From NCBI RefSeq assembly GCF_003672135.1, contig NC_039519.1, forward strand, positions 6,944,001 to 7,008,000: a stretch of 64,000 nt of DNA, given 5' to 3'. Positions 48,637 through 62,000 of this stretch are shown here, piece after piece. The notes under the pieces were generated by a model. It saw nothing but the letters and a program-made list of their open reading frames with translations, was not told the origin of the DNA and did not search any database. A program made the translations under genes and the position numbers. Origin of the DNA: Ooceraea biroi. Lineage: Eukaryota > Arthropoda > Insecta > Hymenoptera > Formicidae. Numbering within the stretch: the first letter of the stretch is position 1; each line of letters begins with the position of its first letter.

Positions 48637-51600
48637 GTAAGAACTTGTTTTATGCTAATTCCGCGTCCACTTCTCGTACCTAGAAACCACCGGAGCGTGT
48701 TGATTTGCGCGCGACAGAAAGATTGATCTCGTACAAGGTCGAAAGAGAAAGGTGAGAGAGAGAAAAAAAGAAAGAGATGTTCCCCGCGGTAATTTGCCTA
48801 GTAAGATGTTTTTTTTGCTTCAAATTCAGATAATGCCAAATTTGAAAACAACAAATTCGCAAAAAGTCATTAAATGACTTTATCACCTGGCACGCATCAT
48901 TAATGCGAGTTTGCATTAACAATTTTCAGCCTAAATTAGATACTTTTGAGTTACAATAATGCAGGAATTTACAAGAAATGATTTTCATAATTACTGCCTA
49001 GGCAATATGTTTCACGCATTTAATTTATTTAATCTAATGTTAATCACACTTTATAGCGTAATACATAAGCATGAAATGAATAGGTTATTATTAATCAATT
49101 ACTAGTTATATGATAATTTCAGTTACTTGCGCTTTTATATGTTTTTCGTAGTTCGCACATTATTTTAAATTATATGGATATAATAATAATATCGCGAAAA
49201 ATGACATAACTCGCGTGATAAATTATGTGCGGCATAAAAATTGCTAATTTCTTTTTTATGTATGCGTGTCTGCGGTAATATCACCTTAACATATTTAAAA
49301 TGAAATTAATACTCTTGAATAATTTTATCGAAGTTTGTTTAATTACATGGATTTTACGCTAATTGCTCTTTCGCTTGGTAATTATTAATCGGTTGTTTAG
49401 GTCACATTGTAAGTCTACAATTAATTATTTTGTAGACGCAAAACGAAACTATTTTTTACTATATTTTCGGAAAGTTGATTATTTATGAACAATCATAATA
49501 ACAATAAAAGACGCAGCATTTAAAATAATTTTTGAATCGAATTCTTCAATTAGCGGAGTGTGATAATTTGACAGGTTTTTATTAATTCGTCAATTTCGGT
49601 AATCTCTAAAATTTTTATTAAGCTATATACGTTTATCGATTACCATTGCGGAAAGTGATACGTTCTTCCATTATAAAGTATTGTTTGATCATGCGCGCGC
49701 GCTCTTGTTTCTTATCGAATGATTTTTAAAGCGGAAAAGAGCGTCGCGCGCTTCCCGAGTTTATATTTGAGTAACAATATGAAGCACTTATTTCAATAAC
49801 AGCGCAATTGTATTGTCTTTCAATTAACCCTATGATATTTTATGAAAAATTAAATATGAATGAATATGAATATGAATATATAAAATTAACTATAAATGAA
49901 TAGAACCTTTTTTTTATTTTCAATTTCATTAAATTTGGAAGCAAATGCGTTGAAAGAACAGAAGCTTTATTAATTTAATTTATTGAAACATTGGAATTCT
50001 ATTTTAAAAACATTCATTTTTAAAAGAATTTTTATATAAGTTTAGAGATAGATGGATTGATAATTTACGATCATTCATCGTGCGTTTTGCCACAGAAAAC
50101 TTGAAATTTAAAACAAATTAAATTTTTTAATTAAATTTAAAATAAAATTAAAGCATTTAATTTTTTTATTAATATAAATCAGTACATATAGCAGCGTTTT
50201 AGTTAGCCAGTGTATCATATAACTAATACTGTGTTTTGGATTCCGTAACTTAAAAAATCGTACATTGCCAAATTACATAAAATATCATCCCAAGAAGTTT
50301 GAAGATGTAGAAACGTTGGGCAATTTTCACATCGATTTTTCTACCCTTCATTCCTCCGAGGCACATACATTTGTTAAATTTCCGAACGGCATCGAGAATT
50401 CCGATGCACGTAACTCATAGTAATTACTTTTGTGCTGGACCTTTTCTACCGAACATTGATCAATGAGCTCTTACCCCGCGAAAAGCGAAAAAGCAACGGG
50501 CCACGAACGCTGGCACATCAGACGAGGATTTTCTCCTCGAAAATTCTTCTTCTCCACGCGTATCACAGCGATTTGTGTGCATAATCAATTTGCGCGTGCA
50601 TCCCGCGGATTGGCGGAAGCTCGATAAAGCGCGACGGCGTTTGATCGCGTGGGATTGGCTGAAAAGCCGATGCTGCCATACGCGAAATCTCAGCTAAACG
50701 TACACGTAGCGGTCGCGTGCTCACCCCCTGTACTCAGCCACCTGCGTACGTGCACGCATACGGCAAATACTTGCAAGTGCGCCCCGCGCGCACTACCTAC
50801 AGACAAATACATTTTCATGGAATGCAAAATGCGGAGCGACGGTTACGGCCGCATGAATTAGTGAACACTGTCTGCATCTCCATACGCATATTTCACCGGG
50901 CTGATATAGTGAATTCCTTCCTCGCTACCTGACAACCGTAACTCATAGTTCACGGTTAACCGTAACCTTCACCCTTTCAACCTTCCTGACACGAGTGGCA
51001 GGAATGACGGTATAATATTGAGATGTTCCGGCGAGACGTTCGAAGCTGCATTGATTTGCTAATTTAATCGATTTTAATCTCGTTCGATCTAAATCTGTGC
51101 GTCTGAACATTGTGAAACGAGCTGTTTTACAAAATTACATCTCTTTTCATTGCCTATAATTTTATTTTGGCTACATATTACGTATGTAGGCAATATCTAA
51201 TAATTAACCATTAGAAGGTACATATAATTTTGTGTATTTTATATTATTTTATATGCACGATATTTATATTTAAACAAATTCTGGCAATTAATTTTTTAAA
51301 TTATTTTTTATAAATTAAAATACAATATCTCCTTTATTTCAATATCTGTTTAAATTAAAATACTTAGCTCTGTTAAGATATATATATATATATATATATA
51401 ACATATAAATTTAAATATTTATTTATTGTAATAAAATTATTATTACAAGATAATAATTGTGTCAGTACGGTCAGTAGTTGATTTTCAATTTTGTAAATCA
51501 ATTTACGTACAATACAGGCAATTACGTTGATAATGTCTACATCATAGAAAATAATCATGGACATGATGGTAATTACTTGGTTGATGAATTATTTGGTTAA

Positions 51601-54600
51601 CTGACTCAATACGTATGTTACAAATGTTACATGCTGTGATAGCGATATACAACAATACTTCTTTTATTAATAAGATCCGTGTTAACAAATCTTTACAAAA
51701 ATGAGCCGCAGTGGTGTTTTCTTTTTCTGAAAATATGCACGTAATAAAAACTGCCGATATCAATTATTAATCTCATTGCACATTTTTCACTGAATGTTCA
51801 CGCGCAACGGAGCAGCCCGCAAGAATTTTGCAACGGCACTTTACGGCTCGTATATTTTATCACCTCGCAATTTTTTTCTCGTCGCACGACTGTTAAATGG
51901 TTGACCGAGTTTTATGTTCTACGCGAGGCAGACTCCATGAACATAATCAAAGGTAAAATAACAAATGGAAGGTGTATGCATTAAACTGGAAATCAATTGT
52001 GTGTTGTTGTTGTTGCAGCCAAATATTATCAATTCTTTTTTTGCATTTCCAAATATAACTATGTTTGTTGAAAATAATTACATTTTTAGCCGTGAGAAGA
52101 AAAATTTATCCCATATCCGGAGAATGTTATGTCACTTATAAGAAAGTGTTATAAATAAGCAAATAATATCATTAGTAATCGAAATAATTAATATAAATGC
52201 TGTTATTTATCGAAATAACGACTAATGAATTTATCGTTTGACACGATCGCTAGTTTGAACAACGGACATCATAAACCACGATGTTCTGTCTTGCACGTAG
52301 CAACCCACCGAATCGATTCATTAAGGGATGATCCAACGATGTATTGTGCTTAATCGACTGTGTTAAACAATGCACCTCTTCCATGCTCTGCTATCGTGCT
52401 ATAAATAAACAAGCGCTTTATGGCCAAAATTTTCTGACTTAAAACTGTCGTAGTGTTACCCCTTTCACGCAGAAGAGCATATTTAGGCCGAGAAAACATA
52501 CAGTCTCTATGTTCCTGTTGCAGATAACTGTTGTATTTAGTTCTCGCAAATATAGCTGTTCGATTTTATAAACATTCTAAAAAATTTTGTTTAATACTGT
52601 AGTATAGTACAATTATGTTAAATTTTATTATTTCAGTAGAAAGAAATTATTTATCAACCAAGTAATCGCTATTGTTGTTTATGATCATTGATTACTGGTG
52701 ACAAAACAGGTAACACAGAATTTAATGCTGCCTTTTATCCGAGAATAGTGCGTTTGAATTTTGCACGACTTTCCGTCTTATTGGGTTCCGTATTTCTTCA
52801 ATTCCGTTAAAAGCTATTTTAGTTAAATGGTTTCTTTCTTATTTAGTTAAATGGTTTCTCTCTTATTCACCGCTTCAATATCCGGGCACATAATCGAGAA
52901 TATGATCCCGTACCACGTTATTTAAAAAAACGCAATGAATTATTTTACATTGGCCTATATTCTCACCGTATGATTATTGGTTTTATTTATATATAAAGCA
53001 ATTCTGCAATTTTCTTTACATGACATTTATGCACTATTCTGAGAAGAAAAATGAAAGTTTTTGATGAAATTAGAAAATTAAATATTTTATTTATCATTTT
53101 TATTAATTCTTAAATTTAATATGTGAACACTTTTTTGATAAATTTGATATAAATAAAATATTTTTCTAGGAAAGATCGTTTAAGATTAATAAAAAATATC
53201 TATGTTAATTTACTCTTTATATTCTCAGTATAATTATCGCTATAACCATTTCTATGAATAAATTTATATTATGTTTACTATATTACAAGAATGGATAAAT
53301 AATAAATATATTCTAGAAAATTGCCACCATTACACGAGGAAATAAAAATATACTTCGCCACCAAGTAAATCCTTTGGTGCTGAGTACAAAGTAAGCTCCA
53401 ACTTTGAACAGGAAATTCATTGGGTATGGAAAAACGATTGAACTTTTATTCTATCGCGTGTTTCACAGGCGGCGTTCGCATGCAACGTATTTTCGTTCTT
53501 ATTCATTTATGGGAACCGTGCCAACCGATAGAGTACATACAATGAATACGGTGAATTATTGGTCGGTGTCTCCCTTTTTTCGCACGAATGCAAAGCGTAA
53601 GATTCGATCAAATCAATTCTGCGCATTTGCTTGAGATTGTACTCAATGAACTTGCAAAATTGCGTAGCGATGTGTTATTAAGTCTAACTCGAAAATAATC
53701 TACTATTTTCCTTAAATTAACTGCGTTTAAGTAGATTGGCTATTTTACATGCCTAAATTTGCGTAGATAAATTTTCAACAGGCGTTGAAATTCAGAGGTA
53801 TTTTATTAATGAATGCACATAACAGAGCTAAGCATCCTGCTGCTGTATATGAACTGTCTTGTTTGTTAGATCGTGATTATAAATGGGTTTCACTAGGTAA
53901 TATGCATATCATGCGGTGGGATCTTGGCACGTTTAACCCTTTCAAACTAAGTGACATAATTCTCGCTGCACCTATTGTCAGCTTACCTATCGGATGAATC
54001 AGTCTTTAGGTTCTCATATTAGTCAAGAAAGACAATTGCATTGAAACGTAATTGTTAAACTTTACACAGGCGCGGTCAGGAAGGATCAACACATTTACAA
54101 CTAACGTCATATTTGAATGATATATGCGACCAAGCCGGTTTGCGGTTTCGCTTCTCACCGTGCACTGTCGTATACGAGGGTAACCAAAGATTTATTATTA
54201 TATTATCCACGCTTCATATATATATAAGGATGGCATCTTTTCTTATTGAAAATGTTTAGCCGTCATCTATTCTCTTTCACAATCAAATTGAACTTTTGCT
54301 TGCAAAGTTGTGCACGGTAAATTACCATTACGCTTAAAATTAACTGTAGGACGAACTTTTCTTATTTGTAAACTACTCAAGAACGTAGATTACAAAACCA
54401 CTTTAATTCTGAATGATTAATGACTCAAAAGCTGCGCGGGATGATTAGACATAAAAATTTACTTTAAATTAATTAAAAAATTGTAAAGAAAAAGAGAGAA
54501 ATTTTGAGCAGAGTGAGAGACAGAGAGAGAGTCTACGGAACGAATAAATTGACAGGATACATGCCGACATTTTGAAATTCGTAGATTCTGCTGACTAAAG

Positions 54601-56401
54601 TGCACTGTACGGTTCATCAGAGAAAGAGAGAGAAAGAGAGAGGAAAAGAAAGGGAAAGAGACTGCATTTTTCAACATCTCTTTACATTTCGTCGAATGTG
54701 TTAACTTGATTCTGCCATCACAGAGCGGCGAAGTCGCCACAGCATCCGTATCGTCTAGGAATCTCGCTACATCCGGCCGGTCCATGTACCACCGAATAAA
54801 TTTCCGTCACCGCCGCCGGTGATTCATTTCTGGCTGGCAGCGAAAGGTCGACTTCTTGTCGGCCGAGGAAAAGCGAGGGCGACCGCGTCTCGTACACGCG
54901 CGAAAAACGTGCGACGATCCTTAGCCCGTGGCAGACCAGGAACTTAGCCATTGAAATATCGTCTCGGGGAGATATTCACGAGAGGAGGGGTAAAGGCAAT
55001 TAGTTACTGCCATAAATTACCATTACAAGCGCGCGCACGCGGCGCCGGCGTTTCTACCGGAGCCGGCCGATCCTTTTTATTCGCCGACTCCTGATATTGG
55101 GTTAATGAAACGATGCACCGCGAGCACGATGCTGTTGCAATCGATTTTAGTTAGATGCAACGGGTTACATGGCGCACGAGTCGGCTTACATGATCCGTAC
55201 CGCGAGTACCGGCGAAGGATAGTGATGACTCTGAAAACAGAAAAGAAATGAAGTTTCAAACAATTATGACGGAAGTAATAAAGCTTCCGAGCTCGAGAGT
55301 TAGTAGGACTAATGTACTCTTCCAGTGATCCTTCTTTTTGACTTTTCCTTTAAAGAAAACTTGCGGAATCAATAATGGAGTATTACGAATCATCAGGCAA
55401 TGATTTTAATGTTATATTGTAATTGTAAGTAATTTTTTACAACGATACGATCATGTAACTTTAAATTTGATCTTACACAGAGTAATATTTGCAAAGAGAT
55501 TCATATACACATATTCGAGGCGTTAGAACATTTTATACAATTTATTTATATATTTATGTGCGTAAAATATTATTCACTGTAAATATTTTCATTGATCATA
55601 ATTGTAAATAAGTAGTTAATGCCTGATAACGTACTCGTATATGTTCAGTTCGGAATATTGATGCATTAGTATTTCGGTGTGGTATCACTCGGAAGCACTC
55701 GTTAATGGGCCGGCTGGAGGAAACGGAGATACAGTATGCAGTACCACCGGTCCGCAGCTATATTACCAGGATTCCGTTTTTCCGGTGACAATATTGAGGG
55801 TGGAAACGCTATTGTCCCTTGGGTCCATATATATCCGACATACTCGCGAATTGTTACATACGCATGAATCTTTCGTGAATGTACGTATATATTCACACCA
55901 CTTACTGCCGAAAGTATTAAATCGTGCGAAAACGAGTCCCCTGCTGAGATAAAAATCAAAACGATATGTTACTTGTGCCTTCGCTGCTAACATGAGTATA
56001 TTATACGTAATTGCCTTTTGCGCGAACGTTCCTACTACTCTGCTCTATTACATATGTTAATATTATTTTGGTGTTAAAGATTTGTTTAGATTAATTATTT
56101 TATTACTTGAAGTACTATACGTGGCGTATTTTTATATGTAAATATTTAAAATCAATCTCGCTTTATAGAAAAATATTATTCGACGAGACGTTCCTTTTTA
56201 TTCTATTCCATTTATTCTTTCATTGCATTCCATTTTTTATCAGAATACTTGGAATTTATTTCGAGTCTCAGGAGTCCTTTCAGCATCATATTACCATTAA
56301 ATATCAAGTAAGCTTATGCTTGTTTTCGTAGATTGTATAGTTCTCATCTCGTTATTCAATCTTTTGTAGCAATCCTGTTTGACTACGTCGACATCTTTGT
56401 C
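48637..56401. other. Long AT-rich intron-like or intergenic stretch
   Basis: Mostly AT-rich DNA with scattered GC-richer islands (50450-50960, 54700-55240), an (AT)n tract at 51379-51400 and GA-rich tracts at 54505-54660. No exon of a known family recognised. Confidence 0.5.
54718..54951 (-). CDS. Possible coding exon or small ORF, 77 aa, unrecognised
   Basis: An ATG-initiated frame of 77 codons in a GC-rich island within AT-rich DNA. The sequence starts MAKFLVCHGLRIVARF and ends CCGDFAAL with paired Cys; there is no convincing signal peptide. The opposite strand is less open. It could be an exon of a minus-strand gene or a composition artefact. Confidence 0.2.
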   Translation of the reverse strand: MAKFLVCHGLRIVARFSRVYETRSPSLFLGRQEVDLSLPARNESPAAVTEIYSVVHGPAGCSEIPRRYGCCGDFAAL

Positions 56402-59070
56402 TATACAGGGTGAGGCACCTAAACAGGCCACCTGAATATCGCTGTTATACCTCGGCTGTTATTGATGATAGAAAAAAATGTGTCAGACCAAACTTGCATG
56501 GTTTCGAGGGATACATAATTTGTTCTAAATAATTTTTTATTAGGTAGACGCGTAGAGGTCATATGAAGGTCAACTTCGTTTTTTTAAATGGTATATGTTT
56601 TTTACGTACCATCTAGTAAAGCGTTTGAAGATGCGCACATTGATCTACGGGTCAAAATCATTCAAGGTCACTGAAGGCTAAAATTTCTAAGTGCTAGAAC
56701 TTTTTCATTTCTGAGTTTACGGTATTTTCAATAGCAGAGAACTCTAGGCAATATAAAAAATATAGATATCAACAACTCAGAACTTCTCGGAAAAGAAAAA
56801 ATTTTTAACGGCTAGAACTTTTTCATTTCTGAATTTACGGTATTTTCAATAGCAGAGAACTCTAGGCAATATAAAAAATAATGATATCATCAACTCAGAA
56901 CTTCTCGGAAAAGAAAAAATTTCTAAGTGCTAGAACTTTTTCATTTCTGAATGTACGGTATTTTTAATAGCAGAGAATTCTAGGCAATATAAAAAATAAT
57001 GATATCATCAACTCAGAACTTCTCGGAAAAGAAAAAATTTCTAAGTGCTAGAACTTTTTCATTTCTGAATGTACGGTATTTTTAATAGCAGAGAATTCTA
57101 GGCAATATAAAAAATATAGATATCAACAACTCAGAACTTCTCGGAAAAGAAAAAATTTCTAACGGCTAGAATTTTTTCATTTCTGAATTTACGGTATTTT
57201 CAATAGCAGAGAACTCTAGGCAATATAAAAAATATAGATATCAACAACTCAGAACTTCTCGGAAAAGAAAAAATTTCTAACGGCTAGAACTTTTTCATTT
57301 CTGAGTTTACGGTATTTTCAATGGCAGAGAACTCTAGGCAATATAAAAAATAATGATATCATCAACTCAGAACTTCTCGGAAAAGAAAAAATTTCTAACG
57401 ACTAGAACTTTTTCATTTCTGAGTTTACGGTATTTTCAATAGCAGAGAACTCTAGGCAATATAAAAAATATAGATATCAACAACTCAGAACTTCTCGGAA
57501 AAGAAAAAATTTCTAACGGCTAGAACTTTTTCATTTCTGAGTTTACGGTATTTTCAATAGCAGAGAACTCTAGGCAATATAAAAAATAATATCATCAACT
57601 CAGAACTTCTCGGAAAAGAAAAAATTTCTAACGGCTAGAACTTTTTCATTTCTGAGTTTACGGTATTTTCAATAGCAGAGAACTCTAGGCAATATAAAAA
57701 ATAATGATATCATCAACTCAGAACTTCTCGGAAAAGAAAAAATTTCTAACGGCTAGAACTTTTTCATTTCTGAGTTTACGGTATTTTCAATAGCAGAGAA
57801 CTCTAGGCAATATAAAAAATAATATCATCAACTCAGAACTTCTCGGAAAAGAAAAAATTTCTAACGGCTAGAACTTTTTCATTTCTGAGTTTACGGTATT
57901 TTCAATGGCAGAGAACTCTAGGCAATATAAAAAATAATGATATCATCAACTCAGAACTTCTCGGAAAAGAAAAAATTTCTAAGGGCTAGAACTTTTTCAT
58001 TTCTGAATGTACGATATTTTTAATAGCAGAGAACTCTAGGCAATATAAAAAATATAGATATCAACAACTCAGAACTTCTCGGAAAAGAAAAAATTTTTAA
58101 CGGCTAGAACTTTTTCATTTCTGAATTTACGGTATTTTCAATAGCAGAGAACTCTAGGCAATATAAAAAAAAATGATATCATCAACTCAGAACTTCTCGG
58201 AAAAGAAAAAATTTCTAAGTGCTAGAACTTTTTCATTTCTGAATGTACGGTATTTTCAATAGCAGAGAACTCTAGGCAATATAAAAAATAATGATATCAT
58301 CAACTCAGAACTTCTCGGAAAAGAAAAAATTTCTAACGGCTAGAACTTTTTCATTTCTGAGTTTACGGTATTTTCAATAGCAGAGAACTCTAGGCAATAT
58401 AAAGAATATAGATATCAACAACTCAGAACTTCTCGGAAAAGAAAAAATTTCTAACGGCTAGAACTTTTTCATTTCTGAGTTTACGGTATTTTCAATGGCA
58501 GAGAACTCTAGGCAATATAAAAAATAATGATATCATCAACTCAGAACTTCTCGGAAAAGAAAAAATTTCTAACGACTAGAACTTTTTCATTTCTGAGTTT
58601 ACGGTATTTTCAATAGCAGAGAACTCTAGGCAATATAAAAAATATAGATATCAACAACTCAGAACTTCTCGGAAAAGAAAACATTTCTAACGGCTAGAAC
58701 TTTTTCATTTCTGAGTTTACGGTATTTTCAATAGCAGAGAACTCTAGGCAATATAAAAAATATAGATATCAACAACTCAGAACTTCTCGGAAAAGAAAAA
58801 ATTTCTAACGGCTAGAACTTTTTCATTTCTGAATGTACGATATTTTTAATAGCAGAGAACTCTAGGCAATATAAAAAATAATTATAACAACAACTCAGAA
58901 CTTCGCGGAAAAAGAAAAAATTTCTAAGAGCTGGAACTTTTTCATTTCTGAATTTACAGTTTTTTTAATAGCAGAGAACTCTAGGCAATATAAAGTAAAT
59001 TATTTTCCCTTGCAGTTGGCCTTCAGTGACCGTGAATGATTTTGACCCGTAGATCAATGTGCGGATCTTC
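56402..59070. repeat. Composite foldback repeat containing a 118-bp satellite array
   Basis: Left flank 56402-56679 matches the solo repeat at 10151. The right flank, about 58955-59070, is the inverted counterpart (reads GACCCGTAGATCAATGTGCG against CGCACATTGATCTACGGGTC) and is truncated. Between them lie about 20 head-to-tail monomers of about 118 bp. No protein frame longer than chance. Probably a non-autonomous transposon that has amplified an internal satellite. Confidence 0.9.
56680..58992 (+). repeat. Tandem array, about 20 copies of a 118-bp monomer
   Basis: Each monomer contains CTCAGAACTTCTCGGAAAAG, then CTAGAACTTTTTCATTTCTG, then GCAGAGAACTCTAGGCAATA. Two alternating variants differ in the last 18 bases (TATAGATATCAAC versus TAATGATATCATC, with a shorter TAATATCATC form), and in AGTGCTAG versus ACGGCTAG. 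Spacing is regular at 115-118 bp. Confidence 0.95.
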
Positions 59071-62000
59071 AAAAAAAGAAACACTTCTAACTTATTACAA
59101 TGTATTCTCCTAGATTTAACAGTTGAACAATCTCTATCAAACGTACCATGAATACATGTGCACGTGCGCGCGCGCGCGTATGTGTACATACACGAATATA
59201 TATCTTATTATCAGCTCACAGATCTATTTAAGATGGAAAATCTAATAATGGAAAATCTAATGTTCTGTATAATAAAGTGGATGAAATGCGTTCAATTACA
59301 AGTTGAGGGCAAATCGCGCCGCACCGAAGAGAGCTAACCCACGTTCGTGGTCGCCCGAATTCGGCCGTATATTTCATTAATGAGACGGAACGGGCGCTGT
59401 GCAGCGGGGAACGATTAAGGTTTGTAACCTGTGGTTAAGCCTCGTGGTATCGGTTCGTGCGCGAACGTCGGCTCCGTGTGAACACCCATGTACACATACA
59501 TACGCCCAGACACAATCCATTGGTGCAGGAGTCGCTGAAAATGGAAGCAAATTATCGAATTTTCAAGATATTGGCAGCCGGAGCGACGTCGCATTCTCCT
59601 GGCTTTATACGCGTGCAGGATTTTCGAGAAAATGCACGGGCGCAAGTAGGCTAACGTAACTTAGCGCAACTTAACGTAACGTTTGTTCCTGAGGGAATTT
59701 GTCACTAGTCTGGTATTAACGAGAACTTAATTTAGATTGTTCATTTAATTTTGGACATTAATTATCCTTTACAGTTTAATCAGAGTCTCGTTAGGCTAAT
59801 GGCTGATGAGAAACCATCGAGAAACTACTTATCCAAGTATATTAATATAATCTGCTGATAACTTACGGACTTATACACGTGTACATACAGAATATTCAAG
59901 CGTTGGTCCTTGTGATTCCACAATTTTTTGACCCTCGCGGGTATCCTCGCGAGTGGAAATTTTTTCAAGGGTTGAAACAAGAGAGCGCTTTAAATGTAAC
60001 AACGGGCACCGACATTCGATATTTTAAAATGTTATGCAATCGGTTCTAGTATTTAGGATTAACTTAATATTTCAGGATTAACAGTCGAACTTTATTGGAC
60101 CATCGTAATTTCTACTTTCTACACTCTTCCGCTCGCCCGTTCGGAAAATCCATAGATAGGGGATGCGTTAGTTTCGCGCGTATTTTGTTAAATCGCTTCG
60201 TGTGAAGTGCGTGACATAAATGCATTACGCAAACAACGTTCGCACGTGTTTGCGAATAACCGCTTTACTAAGTTGCGTTACAGGGCAAATATTTTTTCAC
60301 TGTGTTCACAAAGTCATGCCTCTCCCCTCGCCCCTCTGCCATCTACTACCTCGCTTTATCTCTTCTCCCCTCGAGCTACAAATTTAAATTGTTCCGTACT
60401 TTGATAAATATTCGGACATATTTGTTTCGTAAATTGCAATACCAGGCTTTTGCAGAAAAGCGGCGCCGGATATGTCGTACTGCGAAACAAAATAAACATC
60501 CGTTGCAGTGGCATATGCAATTCGGCGCGTTGTTAAACAAATCTGTTGTTTAATCAAACGGAATTATTTTCAAAGCTAGTTAGCTTTTGCTCTCGTAGAT
60601 TGCCAAATGTCATAAGTGCTTCCATGGTGTCGTTGTATTTATCTTTGTGTGTTGTTTTTTTATTCCATCTATAATTTGTTAATTAATCCGTGTAACAAGC
60701 ATTTTTAAGGCTGGTATATTAAAAAGCGCACAACTTTCGACAGTCGATATTTGTAAAATATGTATGTCGAAGGAGAGAAGGGAGGATAATATATACAAGA
60801 TGAAAGTTTTTCTTTCTACATTCATGTTTCAACCTTTTCAAGCCTCTGACGGCACATGTCGCGGTAAATGAATACAACGTTGTTTTATGTGCAAACTTCG
60901 TCGTAATACACACTGTTACTTTGTGGTTTGCATCCTTACAAAGGAAACTGCATTTTATTCACCTGGTTCTGAAACAAAGACAGTTTGTTTATTTAACGAA
61001 ACAGTATTATACTGTTTATGCTGCATTATTTGCATTATTACTCTATTCTATTATAATTGCATTTTTTCGAAGATTGTTTATTTTTAAGAAAAATATAGTT
61101 TAAGAGAAACCTTAATTTCTCTTTCTAAAATAAATTTTCTCTTTATAAAACGTCGTCACAATTTCAAGATAGATGTTATCTAAAGATATTTACGTCTGAA
61201 TATTAGTGCATGAATAGAAAGAGACACTTTTAAAAATTCTAACATTAAACAATAATTTCCTAACGAATGTAATACATTCTTTACGATTAATTTATATCTT
61301 TCTGACGAAATCTGGTCTAAAAATATCGATAAATATTAGGGCCAATCTCACCATCTTTAATTATTATTTAATTTAATTTTGTGATAAAATATTTTACACT
61401 GTACATTATATCGCACATGAATATTATACATACATGATATGGAGAACAAAACCACATATATCGATCGACATGTAAAAACGGTGTCATCCCATCTATCCAT
61501 ACCGCGGAAGCATAGGGAAACTCGGGTCAAACTGGAATCGCAACAACCAATTTCCCGGGATGTCGTCGCATACAAGTGGGAACGTAATGGTCCAGGCACC
61601 ACAGTTGAGTTCTTGTCAGCACGAGCGCGATCGAATCTCATCGAGCGGAACCAACGGGACATTGTAAAAAAGAGAATGGAAAATGGCAAAGTTGCAAGGA
61701 GGAGCGGCGAACAGTTGGGAAAACGACGCTCCGCCCGGAACGATTCGCGCGCGCACGGGAAAAACTTTCTTGCGCTCGAAAAGGCACATTCGAAGATTAA
61801 TTTTCCAAATGCACGGTCGTTCGCGTGTTCTTACACGCGAGAGCGCATCAACTTGGTGCCGTTTGCTGCTACTCAACTTCGTGCGACTCCAGATCAGGCT
61901 CAATTGGGGAGGCTTTAGGAACTTTCGCATGACGCGATTGCGACCGTGGTCTTGTACCACAGATAATAGAGATCTGTCTGTATTTCGAGTTCTAAACTGC

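Noticed and set aside
56680..58992. Regular repeats resembling a CRISPR array.
   Set aside because: The whole 118-bp unit repeats with no unique spacers, and the context is eukaryotic; it is a satellite.
58965..59189. 74-codon minus-strand frame.
   Set aside because: Crosses the end of the satellite element into a CG/CA microsatellite; an artefact of repeats.
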